Shown here one piece after another: positions 27,107 to 36,049 of a stretch of 64,000 nt of DNA. Each line of letters starts with the position of its first letter. The first letter of the stretch is position 1. This stretch comes from Hyphomicrobiaceae bacterium (lineage in GTDB: Bacteria; Pseudomonadota; Alphaproteobacteria; Rhizobiales; Hyphomicrobiaceae), in NCBI GenBank assembly GCA_022842785.1, contig JALHOW010000008.1, positions 62,001-126,000 of the forward strand, read 5' to 3'. Below the pieces are notes generated by a model, which saw only the letters and a list, made by a program, of their open reading frames with translations, had not been told where the DNA came from and did not search any database. Position numbers and translations under genes: made by a program.

Positions 27107-28282
27107 ATGCAGTTCACCCACGAGCACGAGGAGCTGCGGCGCAGCCTGCAGAAGTTCATCGCCGCGGAGATCAATCCGTACGTCGACGAGTGGGAGAAGG
27201 CGCAGATCTTTCCGGCGCACGCGCTCTTCAAGAAGATGGGCGATCTCGGCTTCCTCGGGCTGAACAAGCCCGTCGCATTCGGCGGCCAGGGGCTCGACTA
27301 CTCTTATGCCATCGTGATGGCCGAGGAACTCGGTGGCATCAATTGCGGCGGCATTCCCATGGCAATCGGCGTCCAGACGGACATGGCAACGCCGGCGCTC
27401 GCACGCTTCGGGGATGACGACGTGCGCCGGGAGTTTCTCGCGCCCTCGATCTCTGGTGATTATGTCGCCTGCCTCGGTGTGTCGGAGGTAGAGGCGGGAT
27501 CCGACGTCGCTTCCATCAAAGCGACAGCACGCAAGGACGGCGACGACTACATCATCAACGGCGGCAAGATGTGGACGACCAACGGCACGCAGGCCGATTG
27601 GATTTGCCTGCTTGCGAACACGTCCGACGGCCCTGTGCATCTCAACAAGACTCTCATCTGCGTGCCCATGAAGACGAAGGGTGTCGAGGTTGCGCGAAAG
27701 CTCGACAAGATGGGGATGCACGCCTCCGATACCGCGCAGATCTTCTTCGACGACGTACGCGTGCCGCAGAGGAACCGCGTCGGCGAGGAGGGCAAGGGCT
27801 TCACCTATCAGATGCTGCAGTTCCAGGAGGAGCGCCTCTGGGCGGCCGCGCGCGCGCTCAGGGGGAACGAGCGGATCATCAATGCGACGATCGATTACAC
27901 ACGGGGGCGCATGGCGTTCGGCCGGCCTATCCTCGACAATCAAGTCGTGCATTTCCGGCTCGCCGAGCTGCAGACCGAGATCGAGCTGTTGAGGAGCCAT
28001 GTCTACCGCTGCTGCGAGCTTTATCTGCAGGGGCAGGACGTGACCAAGCTCGCCTCCATGGCTAAGCTCAAGGCGGGGCGGCTCAGCCGCGAGGTGAGCG
28101 ATGGCTGTCTGCAATATTGGGGCGGCATGGGTTTCATGAATGAGACGGTCGTCAGTCGCGCCTATCGCGACACGCGTCTTTCCTCGATCGGCGGCGGCGC
28201 CGACGAGATCATGCTCACGATCCTCGCGAAGTACATGGGGACGCTGCCGGGGACAGCGAACGCGCGGAAGAAGGACGAATAG
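27107..28282 (+). CDS. Acyl-CoA dehydrogenase (citronellyl-CoA dehydrogenase/AtuD-like)
   Basis: A 391-residue FAD-dependent dehydrogenase forming a 2,3-enoyl-CoA. Visible are the N-terminal helical domain with FTHEHEELRRSLQKF, GVSEVEAGSDVASIKATA, GGKMWTTNGTQADW (FAD/substrate region), RMAFGRPI, and the C-terminal QYWGGMGFMNE...SIGGGADEIML. The usual YEGT near the C-terminus is replaced by GGGADE, as I recall in AtuD-like members. GGAGGG at 27094-27099 is too close to ATG 27101 and better spaced for ATG 27107. It ends the liv-ligase operon, giving a transport, activation and oxidation sequence. Confidence 0.9.
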   Translation: MQFTHEHEELRRSLQKFIAAEINPYVDEWEKAQIFPAHALFKKMGDLGFLGLNKPVAFGGQGLDYSYAIVMAEELGGINCGGIPMAIGVQTDMATPALARFGDDDVRREFLAPSISGDYVACLGVSEVEAGSDVASIKATARKDGDDYIINGGKMWTTNGTQADWICLLANTSDGPVHLNKTLICVPMKTKGVEVARKLDKMGMHASDTAQIFFDDVRVPQRNRVGEEGKGFTYQMLQFQEERLWAAARALRGNERIINATIDYTRGRMAFGRPILDNQVVHFRLAELQTEIELLRSHVYRCCELYLQGQDVTKLASMAKLKAGRLSREVSDGCLQYWGGMGFMNETVVSRAYRDTRLSSIGGGADEIMLTILAKYMGTLPGTANARKKDE

Positions 28283-28317
28283 CCCGCTGCGTCAATCTCA
28301 AAGCTGTCGATATGACC

Positions 28318-28447
28318 CCGCGGGCATAGCACCTCCGAAGAAGGCGTCAGCACCTCTTCCCAGCAGCCCGCGGTAAAGCAAGAGAGTCCCGCCGCGGGCG
28401 TGGCACTACGAAGCGGTTGCGAAGCACCTCTTCACAGCAGCCCGCGG
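28318..28447. repeat. Two tandem 56-nt palindromic units
   Basis: Two copies, 28318-28373 and 28392-28447, each begin CCGCGGGC and end GCCCGCGG, so each can fold on itself. They share the 3' half (AGCACCTCTTC, one mismatch, then CAGCAGCCCGCGG) exactly or nearly so and a looser 5' half (CAC, CGAAG, GG at matching places). Period is 74 bp. They fill the gap between the convergent acyl-CoA dehydrogenase and L,D-transpeptidase genes, where tandem hairpins could act as a bidirectional terminator. They are unrelated in sequence to the repeat copies A-C. Confidence 0.85.
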
Positions 28448-28457
28448 CATCAAAGAA

Positions 28458-29843
28458 TCAAGGCGCCAGCGTCTCGCGTGGCATGGGCGGCGCGTCGGGA
28501 TCGTGCTCACGCTCGCGATCGCTTGCGAGCTCCCTGACCTGATCCTTGCCGTAGATGTCGGGACGGAAGATCAGACGGCCATCCTCCTCGACCCACGCCG
28601 TGACGTAGGCGAAGGCGACCGGGATGGGGCGCGCCAGCGTGATGTCGACGGGCTGGCCACCCTGGACGATCTCCTCGACGCGCTGCCGGCTCATGTTGGG
28701 CTCGTCGCGCGCGATCCAGGCTGCGAGGTCGAAGACTTCCTGTACGCGGACACAGCCGGCGCTGAAGGCACGGGAGCGCTGCTCGAAGAGCTGCTTCATG
28801 GGCGTGTCATGCATGTAGACGCCCTCCCCGTTCGGCATGTCGATGCGCACGAGGCCGAGCGCGTTGTGCGGGCCCGGATCCTGGCGGAAACGCAGGTTCT
28901 TCGCATCGACCGTGCGCCAATCGACATTCGTCACGTCGATCTCGGGGCCGACGAAGCTGCCCGTCAGAACGCGGATGTGCTCCTTCTGGAGGTAGTCCGG
29001 TTCCTTGACCAGTTTCGGAATGACATCGAGGTTGGCGATGCTCTCGGGCACACGCCAGAAGGGGAAGAAGTTGAGTGCACGAATATTGGCGGTGACGACA
29101 GGCGTCTGGCGATCCGGCTTGCCGGAGATCACGCGATGGCGCGACTCGACGACATTTCGCGAGACGGCTTCGAGCTGAAAGCCCGGCGAGTTCACGAGGA
29201 CGTAACGGTCGTCCATCTTGAGCGCGAGCAGATCGCGAATGCGATTGTGGTTCATGCGCAGCTGCGCGAGACGCGCGGACGGCGATACGTTCAGCGCCTG
29301 CAATGTCGGACGGTCGACGCGACCGCTGACGCGCAAGCCATGGCGGCTTTGGAAGCGGCGGACGCCAGCCTCCAGCTCACCGTCGAGGACAAGCGATTGA
29401 TAGCCGCGCTGAGGCCGCACGTCGCCCCACAGAACCAGAACGCGCCGCACCATCGGGATGCGCTCGTCCTCATCGCCTGGGCGAATCATGCGCGTGCCAG
29501 GAATGGTCGGCCAGCCGCCATCGGCGACGACGCGCTCCACGCGGCTGATGGCATCCGACATGGAGGAGAGCATTTCCTGCGAACGGAGCGGCATCGAGCC
29601 CTCGCGCAGGTCGTCGAGCACGTCGGCCTGGGCCGCTTGGCGCGGGCGGCGATCGCGCTGACCGGGATCGCTGAAAGACGCGAAACCGGGCAGCTGCTGC
29701 CACCATTCCTGAGCATGGGCCTTGGCGCCGAACAGACCGGCGGCGAGCCCGAGGCCCGCAGCGAGAGTCTGTCTACGCGTTAAATTTTTGGATCCGGCGA
29801 CCGCCCCATGGGCGGTGCCCCCCTTACCCCGTTCTTTTGTCAT
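28458..29843 (-). CDS. L,D-transpeptidase with peptidoglycan-binding domain (YcbB/LdtD-like)
   Basis: A 461-residue exported enzyme that makes 3-3 peptidoglycan cross-links or attaches proteins to the wall. The N-terminus has LTRRQTLAAGLGLAAGLFGAKAHAQ, a twin-arginine-like signal. A peptidoglycan-binding-1 domain follows (LEAGVRRFQSRHGL...VDRPTLQALN). The YkuD domain has YMHDTP and the catalytic FSAGCVRV with Cys near 364. The order (large N-terminal scaffold, PG-binding, YkuD) fits YcbB-like members. A Tat signal on such an enzyme is of interest but unproven. It is divergent from the SGNH hydrolase gene, 314 bp away. Confidence 0.9.
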   Translation of the reverse strand: MTKERGKGGTAHGAVAGSKNLTRRQTLAAGLGLAAGLFGAKAHAQEWWQQLPGFASFSDPGQRDRRPRQAAQADVLDDLREGSMPLRSQEMLSSMSDAISRVERVVADGGWPTIPGTRMIRPGDEDERIPMVRRVLVLWGDVRPQRGYQSLVLDGELEAGVRRFQSRHGLRVSGRVDRPTLQALNVSPSARLAQLRMNHNRIRDLLALKMDDRYVLVNSPGFQLEAVSRNVVESRHRVISGKPDRQTPVVTANIRALNFFPFWRVPESIANLDVIPKLVKEPDYLQKEHIRVLTGSFVGPEIDVTNVDWRTVDAKNLRFRQDPGPHNALGLVRIDMPNGEGVYMHDTPMKQLFEQRSRAFSAGCVRVQEVFDLAAWIARDEPNMSRQRVEEIVQGGQPVDITLARPIPVAFAYVTAWVEEDGRLIFRPDIYGKDQVRELASDREREHDPDAPPMPRETLAP

Positions 29844-30157
29844 CTTGCGCTCACGATCGGTGTTCTAAGAGCCGGCCGACCTGCCGGACGCTATGCACGC
29901 AACGGCACCGTCCCACTAGTCCGCATAATTGTGCTTTGCGGCAGCAGCAAGGTTGCGTGTTCATCATTGCCCGGACCTATAACTGATTTCCCGGCCTGCG
30001 GCCAAACCACGCCCCATCACTGTCGCGTGAGTAACGTACGGATTCGCGTGAGGGTTTCCCGTTAGCAACACTGGTAACCGCATCGAAGGAAATCTCGACA
30101 AGTGATTGGGTCTTCGCCTAATATCCCGCCGCGAATTGGGCTGCTTAGGGGCAAGCC
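29844..30157. other. Divergent intergenic region, no gene seen
   Basis: A 314-bp gap between the L,D-transpeptidase and SGNH genes. I find no coding frame worth calling. On the plus strand TCGACA (30095-30100), 18 bp, TAATAT (30119-30124) is a modest promoter candidate 34 bp before the SGNH start. No clear palindrome or terminator was seen. Confidence 0.4.
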
Positions 30158-31030
30158 ATGCGGCGTGGGCGTTATGCGGAGAAGCCGGGTTGGGCTTCTG
30201 CGAAGGTCAGATCTTGCAGCCGGGCGGCTTTGCTGGCCTTGGGGCTGGCGGCTTTTCTCTTTCAATCTCAGCCTTCCATGGCGGTGGACCTGACGCCCTG
30301 CCGGGCGCCGGGGCCGCTCGTGGGCTTCGAGTCGCCGTTGCGCGGCCTCGCGCGGGCCGTCGAGCACGGGCGCGTTGTCCGGATCGTCGCGCTTGGCTCG
30401 TCATCGACCGAGGGGACTGGAGCCTCGACGAAGCAGGCGACGTACCCGGCCCGCTTCGATCAGGAGATGGACCGGCGCTTTCCGGAGAAGGACTTCCAGG
30501 TCGTCAATCTCGGCAAAGGCGGCGAGCTTGCCAAGGACATGCTCGGGCGCCTCGTCCGCGATGTGATCCCGACGCGACCGGCCCTGGTCCTGTGGCAGAC
30601 AGGGGTCAATGATGCGATCAGCGGCGTTGATGTAGCGGAGTTTCGCCGGATCCTGGTGAGCGGCATCGCGGCCCTGAAGGCAGCAGGCATCGAAGTCGTG
30701 CTGGTCGATCCGCAGTTCTATCCGCGCGCCGCGAATGTCCCGAGTTATATGGACTACGTGACCGCCACGCGGAACGTCGCCCGTGAGCAGGGCGTTCCGG
30801 TCTTCCGCCGGTATGCGATCATGCAGCATTTGATCGCCAGCGGTCAGCACTCGGTCGATGCGCTGCTGTGGAAGGATAAATTTCACCTCAACGACACGTC
30901 GTACGCGTGCCTAGCTGAGCTGATGGCGGAGGCTGTCGAGAGAGAAATCCGGCGCCCTGCAGCGCCTGTGATCTCGGCTGGCGTGACGCCCATGCCGCTC
31001 AGCGGCTGGTCATCGACTACCGCATATTGA
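30158..31030 (+). CDS. SGNH/GDSL-type hydrolase, exported
   Basis: A 290-residue protein with an N-terminal hydrophobic segment (about residues 23-36) ending near SMA, consistent with a signal peptide or anchor after a basic, unusually long n-region. Block I reads ALGSSSTEG (nucleophile Ser82 by alignment to GDS), block II NLGKGG, block III QTGVNDA, and block V KDKFHLND with the Asp-x-x-His pair. These support an esterase, lipase or O-acetyl-hydrolase acting in the periplasm. The Asp of GDS being Ser (GSSS) is seen in many SGNH proteins. Substrate unknown; the L,D-transpeptidase nearby hints at cell-wall glycans, which is only context. Confidence 0.85.
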   Translation: MRRGRYAEKPGWASAKVRSCSRAALLALGLAAFLFQSQPSMAVDLTPCRAPGPLVGFESPLRGLARAVEHGRVVRIVALGSSSTEGTGASTKQATYPARFDQEMDRRFPEKDFQVVNLGKGGELAKDMLGRLVRDVIPTRPALVLWQTGVNDAISGVDVAEFRRILVSGIAALKAAGIEVVLVDPQFYPRAANVPSYMDYVTATRNVAREQGVPVFRRYAIMQHLIASGQHSVDALLWKDKFHLNDTSYACLAELMAEAVEREIRRPAAPVISAGVTPMPLSGWSSTTAY

Positions 31031-31052
31031 GGGCGATCAGACGCCCCCGGCC

Positions 31053-31436
31053 CTACCAGTGATGGCGCCTGATGTAACCGTGATGCTCCGCGTGCCAGCG
31101 GCGCTGGTTCCAGTCCTTGCGCGGATGCCCCCATGCCTGGAAGTAGGGCGGCCGGACCTCGATCCAATCGTAGTAGTGGGCTAGCTGGCGCGCGCGAACA
31201 TAGCGGGCGGACGACCAGTAGGCTGAATTGTAGTAGGGGTAGTAGCCGCGCGGGCTGTACTTGTAGGCGTATCGATCACGGGGGAACGCGTACCGATGGT
31301 GATCGAGCGCGACCTTGCGGGCGACTCTCGGCTTGCTGCGATCCTTCATGCCGTCCGCTGCCGCCTCCTGCAGCGGAGCCGCACTGAAACCGGCCACGGC
31401 GACGAGCCCCAGCAGCGACATCGTCCAGCGCATCAT
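31053..31436 (-). CDS. Small secreted Tyr/His/Arg-rich protein of unknown function
   Basis: A 127-residue protein: a signal peptide of about 25 residues (MMRWTMSLLGLVAVAGFSAAPLQEAAA), then a mature part rich in Tyr, Arg, His and Trp with patterns such as YSPRGYYPYYNSAYW and a C-terminal HAEHHGYIRRHHW. GAGGAG lies just before the paired ATGs at 31436/31433. Similar small aromatic and basic exported proteins are common in Hyphomicrobiales, with unknown function. The His-rich C-terminus could bind metal, which is speculation. It is a single gene on the minus strand, converging on the SGNH gene. Confidence 0.65.
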   Translation of the reverse strand: MMRWTMSLLGLVAVAGFSAAPLQEAAADGMKDRSKPRVARKVALDHHRYAFPRDRYAYKYSPRGYYPYYNSAYWSSARYVRARQLAHYYDWIEVRPPYFQAWGHPRKDWNQRRWHAEHHGYIRRHHW

Positions 31437-31703
31437 CGATCTCCTCAAGCGGCGGCTGCCGCCCCCTCGAGGGCGGCGAATCATAGCACTCAAATGCAAG
31501 TTTATACCGAACCGTCAATCGCTGTGTGGATCATGTACACAAATGCTGAATTTTGCTTTTTCGGTGTCACGCTGATGCCGCAATAGCCGCCGACAGGAGG
31601 CTGTGGACGGGCGGCTCCCGTCGAGGAGCAAGAGAACCGTTCCAGACAGGTTAATGGCTGCGGTTGCCCGCGTGGTGGCAGCTGTGCGGCCCAGCTTCGG
31701 GGG

Positions 31704-32327
31704 ATGGACGTGCAGACAAAGATGCTGAGTGTCCGGGTGGCCGGTGCCGCTATCGCGTTCCTCATCGGCGCCGCCGCGCCATTCGGCAAGGCGATGGCGC
31801 TCGAGCCGCGCGCGGATGAGAAATCGCGGATCAAGGCCTGCGAGAAGTCACTCTGTCAGGTTGTCGTTGCGAAGAAGCCCGCAAACGGTGATCTGCAGTG
31901 CCCCCTGAGCAAGGTTTGGTCCAAGAAGACCATGAAGGAGGGTTCGGCCAAGAAGCTGCGCTGGGGTTTCGGTGCCGCCAAGTGCGAGGTCGATCTCAAG
32001 GTGCCGCGCGACATGATCGTCGGGGCGCTCTCCGCAGCCGAGATCAAGGTTACGCTGCCGACGCACACCGTCGAGTGCGAAGTCGAGCGTGAAAACTCGG
32101 TCGACAAGGCGCAGATCACACTCGCCCCGATCATCGAGTTCAAGGATGGCAAGGCGAAGAAGATCTGGGTCAACGTCACCGACATCAAGGCGCCGGGCGT
32201 GATCAGGGGCGTCGTGTGGTCGGCGGCCCAGCTCGAGGATTCGGTCGGGATATTTCACCGCCGGATGCTCAAGTCGGTGAACAAGTTCATTACCGAGGAA
32301 TGCCCTAAAGTTGTCGCCGGGGGTTGA
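31704..32327 (+). CDS. Exported hypothetical protein
   Basis: A 207-residue protein not assigned to a family. Residues about 8-32 form a signal peptide (RVAGAAIAFLIGAAAPFGKAMA, predicted cleavage after AMA). The mature part has five cysteines: two close together (KACEKSLCQVV), one in DLQCPLSKVW, one in AAKCEVDLKV and one in HTVECEVEREN, plus a last one in TEECPKVV. It mixes beta-like charged stretches. Disulfide formation in the periplasm is likely. The start at 31704 has no strong ribosome-binding site. It lies upstream of malate synthase G, 101 bp away, with no evident functional link. Confidence 0.6.
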   Translation: MDVQTKMLSVRVAGAAIAFLIGAAAPFGKAMALEPRADEKSRIKACEKSLCQVVVAKKPANGDLQCPLSKVWSKKTMKEGSAKKLRWGFGAAKCEVDLKVPRDMIVGALSAAEIKVTLPTHTVECEVERENSVDKAQITLAPIIEFKDGKAKKIWVNVTDIKAPGVIRGVVWSAAQLEDSVGIFHRRMLKSVNKFITEECPKVVAGG

Positions 32328-32428
32328 CCCGAGGCTTCAATCGGCGAAAAACCCTGCGCATGTTGCGGCGCCACCAGATTGATGGTGCAGTACAGCATGC
32401 ATTCCAGCAAGCAGGGTGACGCAGCGCG

Positions 32429-34627
32429 ATGATCGACTACGTTTCGAAGGGCCGGCTCAAAGTGGCGAAGGTCCTCGCCGACTTCGTCGATCAGGAAGCA
32501 CTTCCGGGCACCGGCATCGACGCCGCGGCTTTCTGGGCCGGTCTCGAGCGCATCGTAACGACGCTCGGCCCCGACAACCGCACGCTGGTCGCAAAACGCG
32601 GCACTCTGCAAGGTGAGATCGACGCTTGGCACAAGGCCAGGCGCGGTCAGCCGCATGATCCCGCCGCCTATCGAGCTTTTCTCGAGCGCATCGGTTATCT
32701 GGTGCCGGAGGGCCCGGACTTCACCATCGATACGGCGGGCGTGGACGCCGAGATCGCAACAATGGCCGGGCCGCAACTCGTGGTGCCGGTGAGCAGCGCG
32801 CGCATGGCGCTCAATGCCGCCAATGCGCGCTGGGGCTCGCTCTATGATGCGCTCTACGTGTCGGACGCCATTTCGGAAGAAGGTGGTGCTGCGCGCGGTG
32901 CGTCGTACAACCCGGCTCGCGGTGCCAAAGTCGTCGAGCAGGCGCAGACTTGGCTCGACGCTTTCCTGCCGATCGAAAACCTCAAGGGCGCGCGCTCGCA
33001 CGGCGAGGTGCTTGCCTACACGATCGAGGTCGGGACGCTCATTTTCGACGTCGGCGCACAAGAGCCGCGCGCCTATCTCTCCGACAGCGCCCAGTTTCTC
33101 GGCTATCGGGGCGACCCATTGAAGCCGAGTGCCATTCTGTTGGAGCACAACGGCCTAGGTATCGAGTTGCGTTTCGATCGTGGAAATCCCGTTGGCGCCG
33201 TCCATCCAGCGGGACTCGCCGATGTGCATGTCGAGGCCGCGCTGACGACGATCATCGATTTCGAGGATGCGACCGCTGCAGTCGATCCTGATGACAAGGT
33301 GGCCTGCTATCGCAATTGGCTGGGCCTGATGAAGGGTACGCTTCAAGCGACCATCGATACGGTGCGCGGCACGACGACGAGGCGGCTCGAGTCAGACCGC
33401 GTTTATCAGCTTCCCGATGGAGGCGAAGCCGCTGTGCCGGGACGCAGCTTGCTGCTCGTGCGCAACGTCGGTCATCTCATGAGTGATGCAAGCGTCCTCG
33501 ATACCGATGGCGTGCCTGCACCCGAGGGCATTCTGGATGCGCTGATCACGAGCCTCATCGCGCTGCACGATCTCAAAGGCAGTGGCGCCTTCAGCAACAG
33601 CCGCGAGAGCTCGATCTATATCGTGAAGCCGAAGATGCATGGCCCCGAGGAGGTCGCTTTCGCTGACCGTCTGTTCGGTATGGCCGAGGACGTGCTCGAT
33701 CTGCCGCGCAATACCCTCAAGATGGGCCTTATGGACGAGGAGCGCCGCACGAGCGTGAACCTCAAAGAGTGCATCCGGGCTGCCCGTTCGCGTGTGTTCT
33801 TCATCAACACCGGCTTTCTCGACCGTACGGGTGACGAGATCCACACGAGCATGGAAGCGGGGCCTGTGATCCGCAAATCCGAGATGCCGAAGACACCGTG
33901 GATCAAGGCCTACGAGAACCGCAACGTCGATACCGGCATTTCGTGTGGCCTCCCTGGGCACGCGCAGATCGGCAAGGGCATGTGGGCCAAGCCTGATCTG
34001 ATGTCCGCGATGCTCAAGGAGAAGATCGCGCATCCCGAGGCTGGTGCGAGTACGGCGTGGGTGCCGTCGCCGATCGCTGCGACGCTGCACGCCATCCACT
34101 ATCATCTGGTCGATGTCGGTGCGCGGCAGGCTGTCATCGCCAGTCGGCAGCGGGCCAGCCTCGATGACCTGCTGACACCGCCGATTGCCGATCGGCCGAA
34201 CTGGTCGGCGGAAGACGTTCAGCGCGAGCTCGATAACAATGCGCAGGGCATTCTCGGCTACGTCGTGCGCTGGATCGACCAGGGGATCGGCTGTTCGAAG
34301 GTGCCGGACATCGACAACGTGGCACTCATGGAGGACCGCGCGACGCTGCGGATATCGAGCCAGCACATTGCCAACTGGTTGCACCATGGCGTGGTCAGTG
34401 AGGCCCAGGTTATTGAAACCTTGGAGCGCATGGCGGCCATCGTCGACCAGCAGAATGCCGGCGATCCCACGTACCGGCCCATGGCGAGGGATTTCGACAG
34501 CTCGATTGCGTTTCAGGCGGCACGGGACCTCGTGCTCAAGGGGCGCCAACAGCCGAGTGGGTACACCGAGCCGATCCTGCACGCACGCCGCCTTGAGGCG
34601 AAGGCGCGGGACCGGTCAACAAGCTGA
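32429..34627 (+). CDS. glcB: Malate synthase G
   Basis: A 732-residue single-polypeptide malate synthase of the G isoform, condensing glyoxylate with acetyl-CoA to malate. Characteristic stretches are [20 protein letters not shown], the long alpha/beta insert, [77 protein letters not shown], and the C-terminal [12 protein letters not shown]. Length matches E. coli GlcB (723 aa). No isocitrate lyase or glycolate oxidase gene is nearby, so the glyoxylate source must be encoded elsewhere. It would complement the C2 units produced by the fatty-acid-type genes in this window. Confidence 0.96.
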   Translation: MIDYVSKGRLKVAKVLADFVDQEALPGTGIDAAAFWAGLERIVTTLGPDNRTLVAKRGTLQGEIDAWHKARRGQPHDPAAYRAFLERIGYLVPEGPDFTIDTAGVDAEIATMAGPQLVVPVSSARMALNAANARWGSLYDALYVSDAISEEGGAARGASYNPARGAKVVEQAQTWLDAFLPIENLKGARSHGEVLAYTIEVGTLIFDVGAQEPRAYLSDSAQFLGYRGDPLKPSAILLEHNGLGIELRFDRGNPVGAVHPAGLADVHVEAALTTIIDFEDATAAVDPDDKVACYRNWLGLMKGTLQATIDTVRGTTTRRLESDRVYQLPDGGEAAVPGRSLLLVRNVGHLMSDASVLDTDGVPAPEGILDALITSLIALHDLKGSGAFSNSRESSIYIVKPKMHGPEEVAFADRLFGMAEDVLDLPRNTLKMGLMDEERRTSVNLKECIRAARSRVFFINTGFLDRTGDEIHTSMEAGPVIRKSEMPKTPWIKAYENRNVDTGISCGLPGHAQIGKGMWAKPDLMSAMLKEKIAHPEAGASTAWVPSPIAATLHAIHYHLVDVGARQAVIASRQRASLDDLLTPPIADRPNWSAEDVQRELDNNAQGILGYVVRWIDQGIGCSKVPDIDNVALMEDRATLRISSQHIANWLHHGVVSEAQVIETLERMAAIVDQQNAGDPTYRPMARDFDSSIAFQAARDLVLKGRQQPSGYTEPILHARRLEAKARDRSTS

Positions 34628-34698
34628 GCGGATGGACTTGAACGGTCGGCGCGCCTAAATTGGCATCTGCCGGGAGACTTCGAGGAGGGTGGACGAGC

Positions 34699-35337
34699 AT
34701 GAACGACGCACCTGTGGCCAGCGACACGCACCGCATCAACTCGCTCGCCGAGCTAGAGGCCCTCTACGGGGCGCCGAGCGGTGCCGCCGTCGCGAAGGAG
34801 ATCGATCACCTGAACGGTCCCTACCGGGCATTTGTCGAGAAGGCGCCGTTCGTCGCCATCGCGTCGGCGGGCTCGGAAGGCCTCGACTGCACGCCCCGCG
34901 GCGATCCGGTCGGGTCTTTCGTGCGGGTCGTGGATGATCGGACGCTGCTGATCCCGGACCGGCGTGGCAACAACCGCATCGATACGCTGCGCAATATCGT
35001 CGAGACCGGACGCATCGGACTGCTGTTCCTGATCCCCGGCGTCGGCGAAACGCTGCGCGTGAACGGCCGCGCCCATATCACGACCAATCCTGCGCTCTGT
35101 GCCACCTTCGAGATGCAACGCCAGGTGCCGAAGAGCCTCATCGTCGTGGAGATCGAAAAGGTCTACTTCCAGTGCACGAAGGCGCTCGTGCGCTCGAAGC
35201 TCTGGGATCCGGCCACGCAGATCAAGCGGACGGAATTGCCGAGCGTCGGCGAGCTGGTCGCTGCGACAATGAAGGATGCCGACGCCGCCGAGTACGACCG
35301 CATCTATCCCGAGCGCATCAAGCAGACGATCTACTGA
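34699..35337 (+). CDS. PPOX-fold FMN-dependent pyridoxamine 5'-phosphate oxidase-like protein (MSMEG_1061 type)
   Basis: A 212-residue split-barrel flavin-binding protein. Its organisation (AxVAKEIDHLNGPYRAFVEKAPFVAIAS, then LLIPDRRGNNRIDTLRNI and RVNGRAHI) matches the subgroup of putative FMN oxidoreductases often named after MSMEG_1061. They bind flavin but lack the residues for PNP oxidation, and natural substrates are unknown. ATG 34699 has GAGGAGGG upstream. It follows malate synthase G by 71 bp on the same strand; no functional link is evident. Confidence 0.82.
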   Translation: MNDAPVASDTHRINSLAELEALYGAPSGAAVAKEIDHLNGPYRAFVEKAPFVAIASAGSEGLDCTPRGDPVGSFVRVVDDRTLLIPDRRGNNRIDTLRNIVETGRIGLLFLIPGVGETLRVNGRAHITTNPALCATFEMQRQVPKSLIVVEIEKVYFQCTKALVRSKLWDPATQIKRTELPSVGELVAATMKDADAAEYDRIYPERIKQTIY

Positions 35338-35353
35338 TCGGGAGAGCGAGCGC

Positions 35354-35848
35354 TCAGGGCTTGCTTTCGCCGAGGCGGGTCGCGTGGCTTGCGGCGACAT
35401 GCCAGGTCTGGCCCTCGCGCGTGTACACGGCTGTCCAGCGGACGTCGTAGGTTTTGCCGTCGTCGGCCTTGATCGGCGAAACGCCGGTGGCGATGCCGAC
35501 CCAGTCGTTCGGAATGCGGATGACGAGATCGCTGACGGGCGCGGTCTCGATGACGGGGTCGCCCTTCAGCAGCGTGGCGATGCGCGCTTCCTTGTCGTCG
35601 ATCTTGCCCGTGGTGTGCGTGTGCGCGAAGGACGGTGCATACATGCGCTGAAGCCGCTTGGCATTCTTGGCTTTGATGGCAGCAGCCACCTCCTTGCGAA
35701 ATGCCGCGACCTCCTCGCTGATCAGCTTGCGCTGGGCTTCGCTGACGATGGCGGGTGGATGGGCCAGCGCGTGCTGATTGAACGCAGCGAACACGCCGGC
35801 GAGGGCGGCTAGCAGAACGGCACTTGTAGCAAGACGCACAACACGCAT
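35354..35848 (-). CDS. Exported SnoaL/NTF2-like (DUF4440-type) protein
   Basis: A 164-residue protein: signal peptide about residues 1-30 (RLATSAVLLAALAGVFAAFNQHALA), then an NTF2-like cone fold with KNAKRLQRMYAPSFAHTHTTGKIDDKEARIATL, DLVIRIPNDWVGIATGVS and YDVRWTAVYTREGQTWHVAASHATRL. Cytoplasmic homologues serve as small-molecule isomerases or binding subunits; for exported ones no role is established. A second, cytoplasmic-looking member of this fold is at 47289-47648. The palindromic repeat copy C lies upstream. The gene may be read with urt transcription, but repeat C probably separates them. Confidence 0.75.
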   Translation of the reverse strand: MRVVRLATSAVLLAALAGVFAAFNQHALAHPPAIVSEAQRKLISEEVAAFRKEVAAAIKAKNAKRLQRMYAPSFAHTHTTGKIDDKEARIATLLKGDPVIETAPVSDLVIRIPNDWVGIATGVSPIKADDGKTYDVRWTAVYTREGQTWHVAASHATRLGESKP

Positions 35849-35924
35849 GGTTGAGGCCTTCCCGCAGTTGCTGGGCGGCGGCAGCATAGCATCTGGATTG
35901 TGGCGGGGAAGCTCCGCCGCTGTC

Positions 35925-36040
35925 CCTTCTCCCCGTCCTATACGGGGAGAAGGTTAGGATGAGGGGCGGCGGCAAACGCTGACGTTTGCGCGCTCTGCCG
36001 CCCCTCACCCTAGCCCTCTCCTCGCGAGCGGGGAGAGGGG
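35925..36040. repeat. Dispersed palindromic repeat, copy C
   Basis: The third copy has a left hairpin CCTTCTCCCCGT (35925-35936) with ACGGGGAGAAGG (35942-35953), a centre GAGGGGCGGC (35961-35970) with GCCGCCCCTC (35997-36006), and a right hairpin CCCTCTCC (36014-36021) with GGAGAGGG (36032-36039). It lies 3' of urtE, 10 bp from its stop, and could end urt transcription. Confidence 0.9.
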
Positions 36041-36049
36041 ACAGGTGGT

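Noticed and set aside
28503-29783. Long plus-strand frame opposite the L,D-transpeptidase gene
   Set aside because: Antisense shadow; composition is unlike a real protein and the minus frame carries the YkuD catalytic motif and signal peptide.
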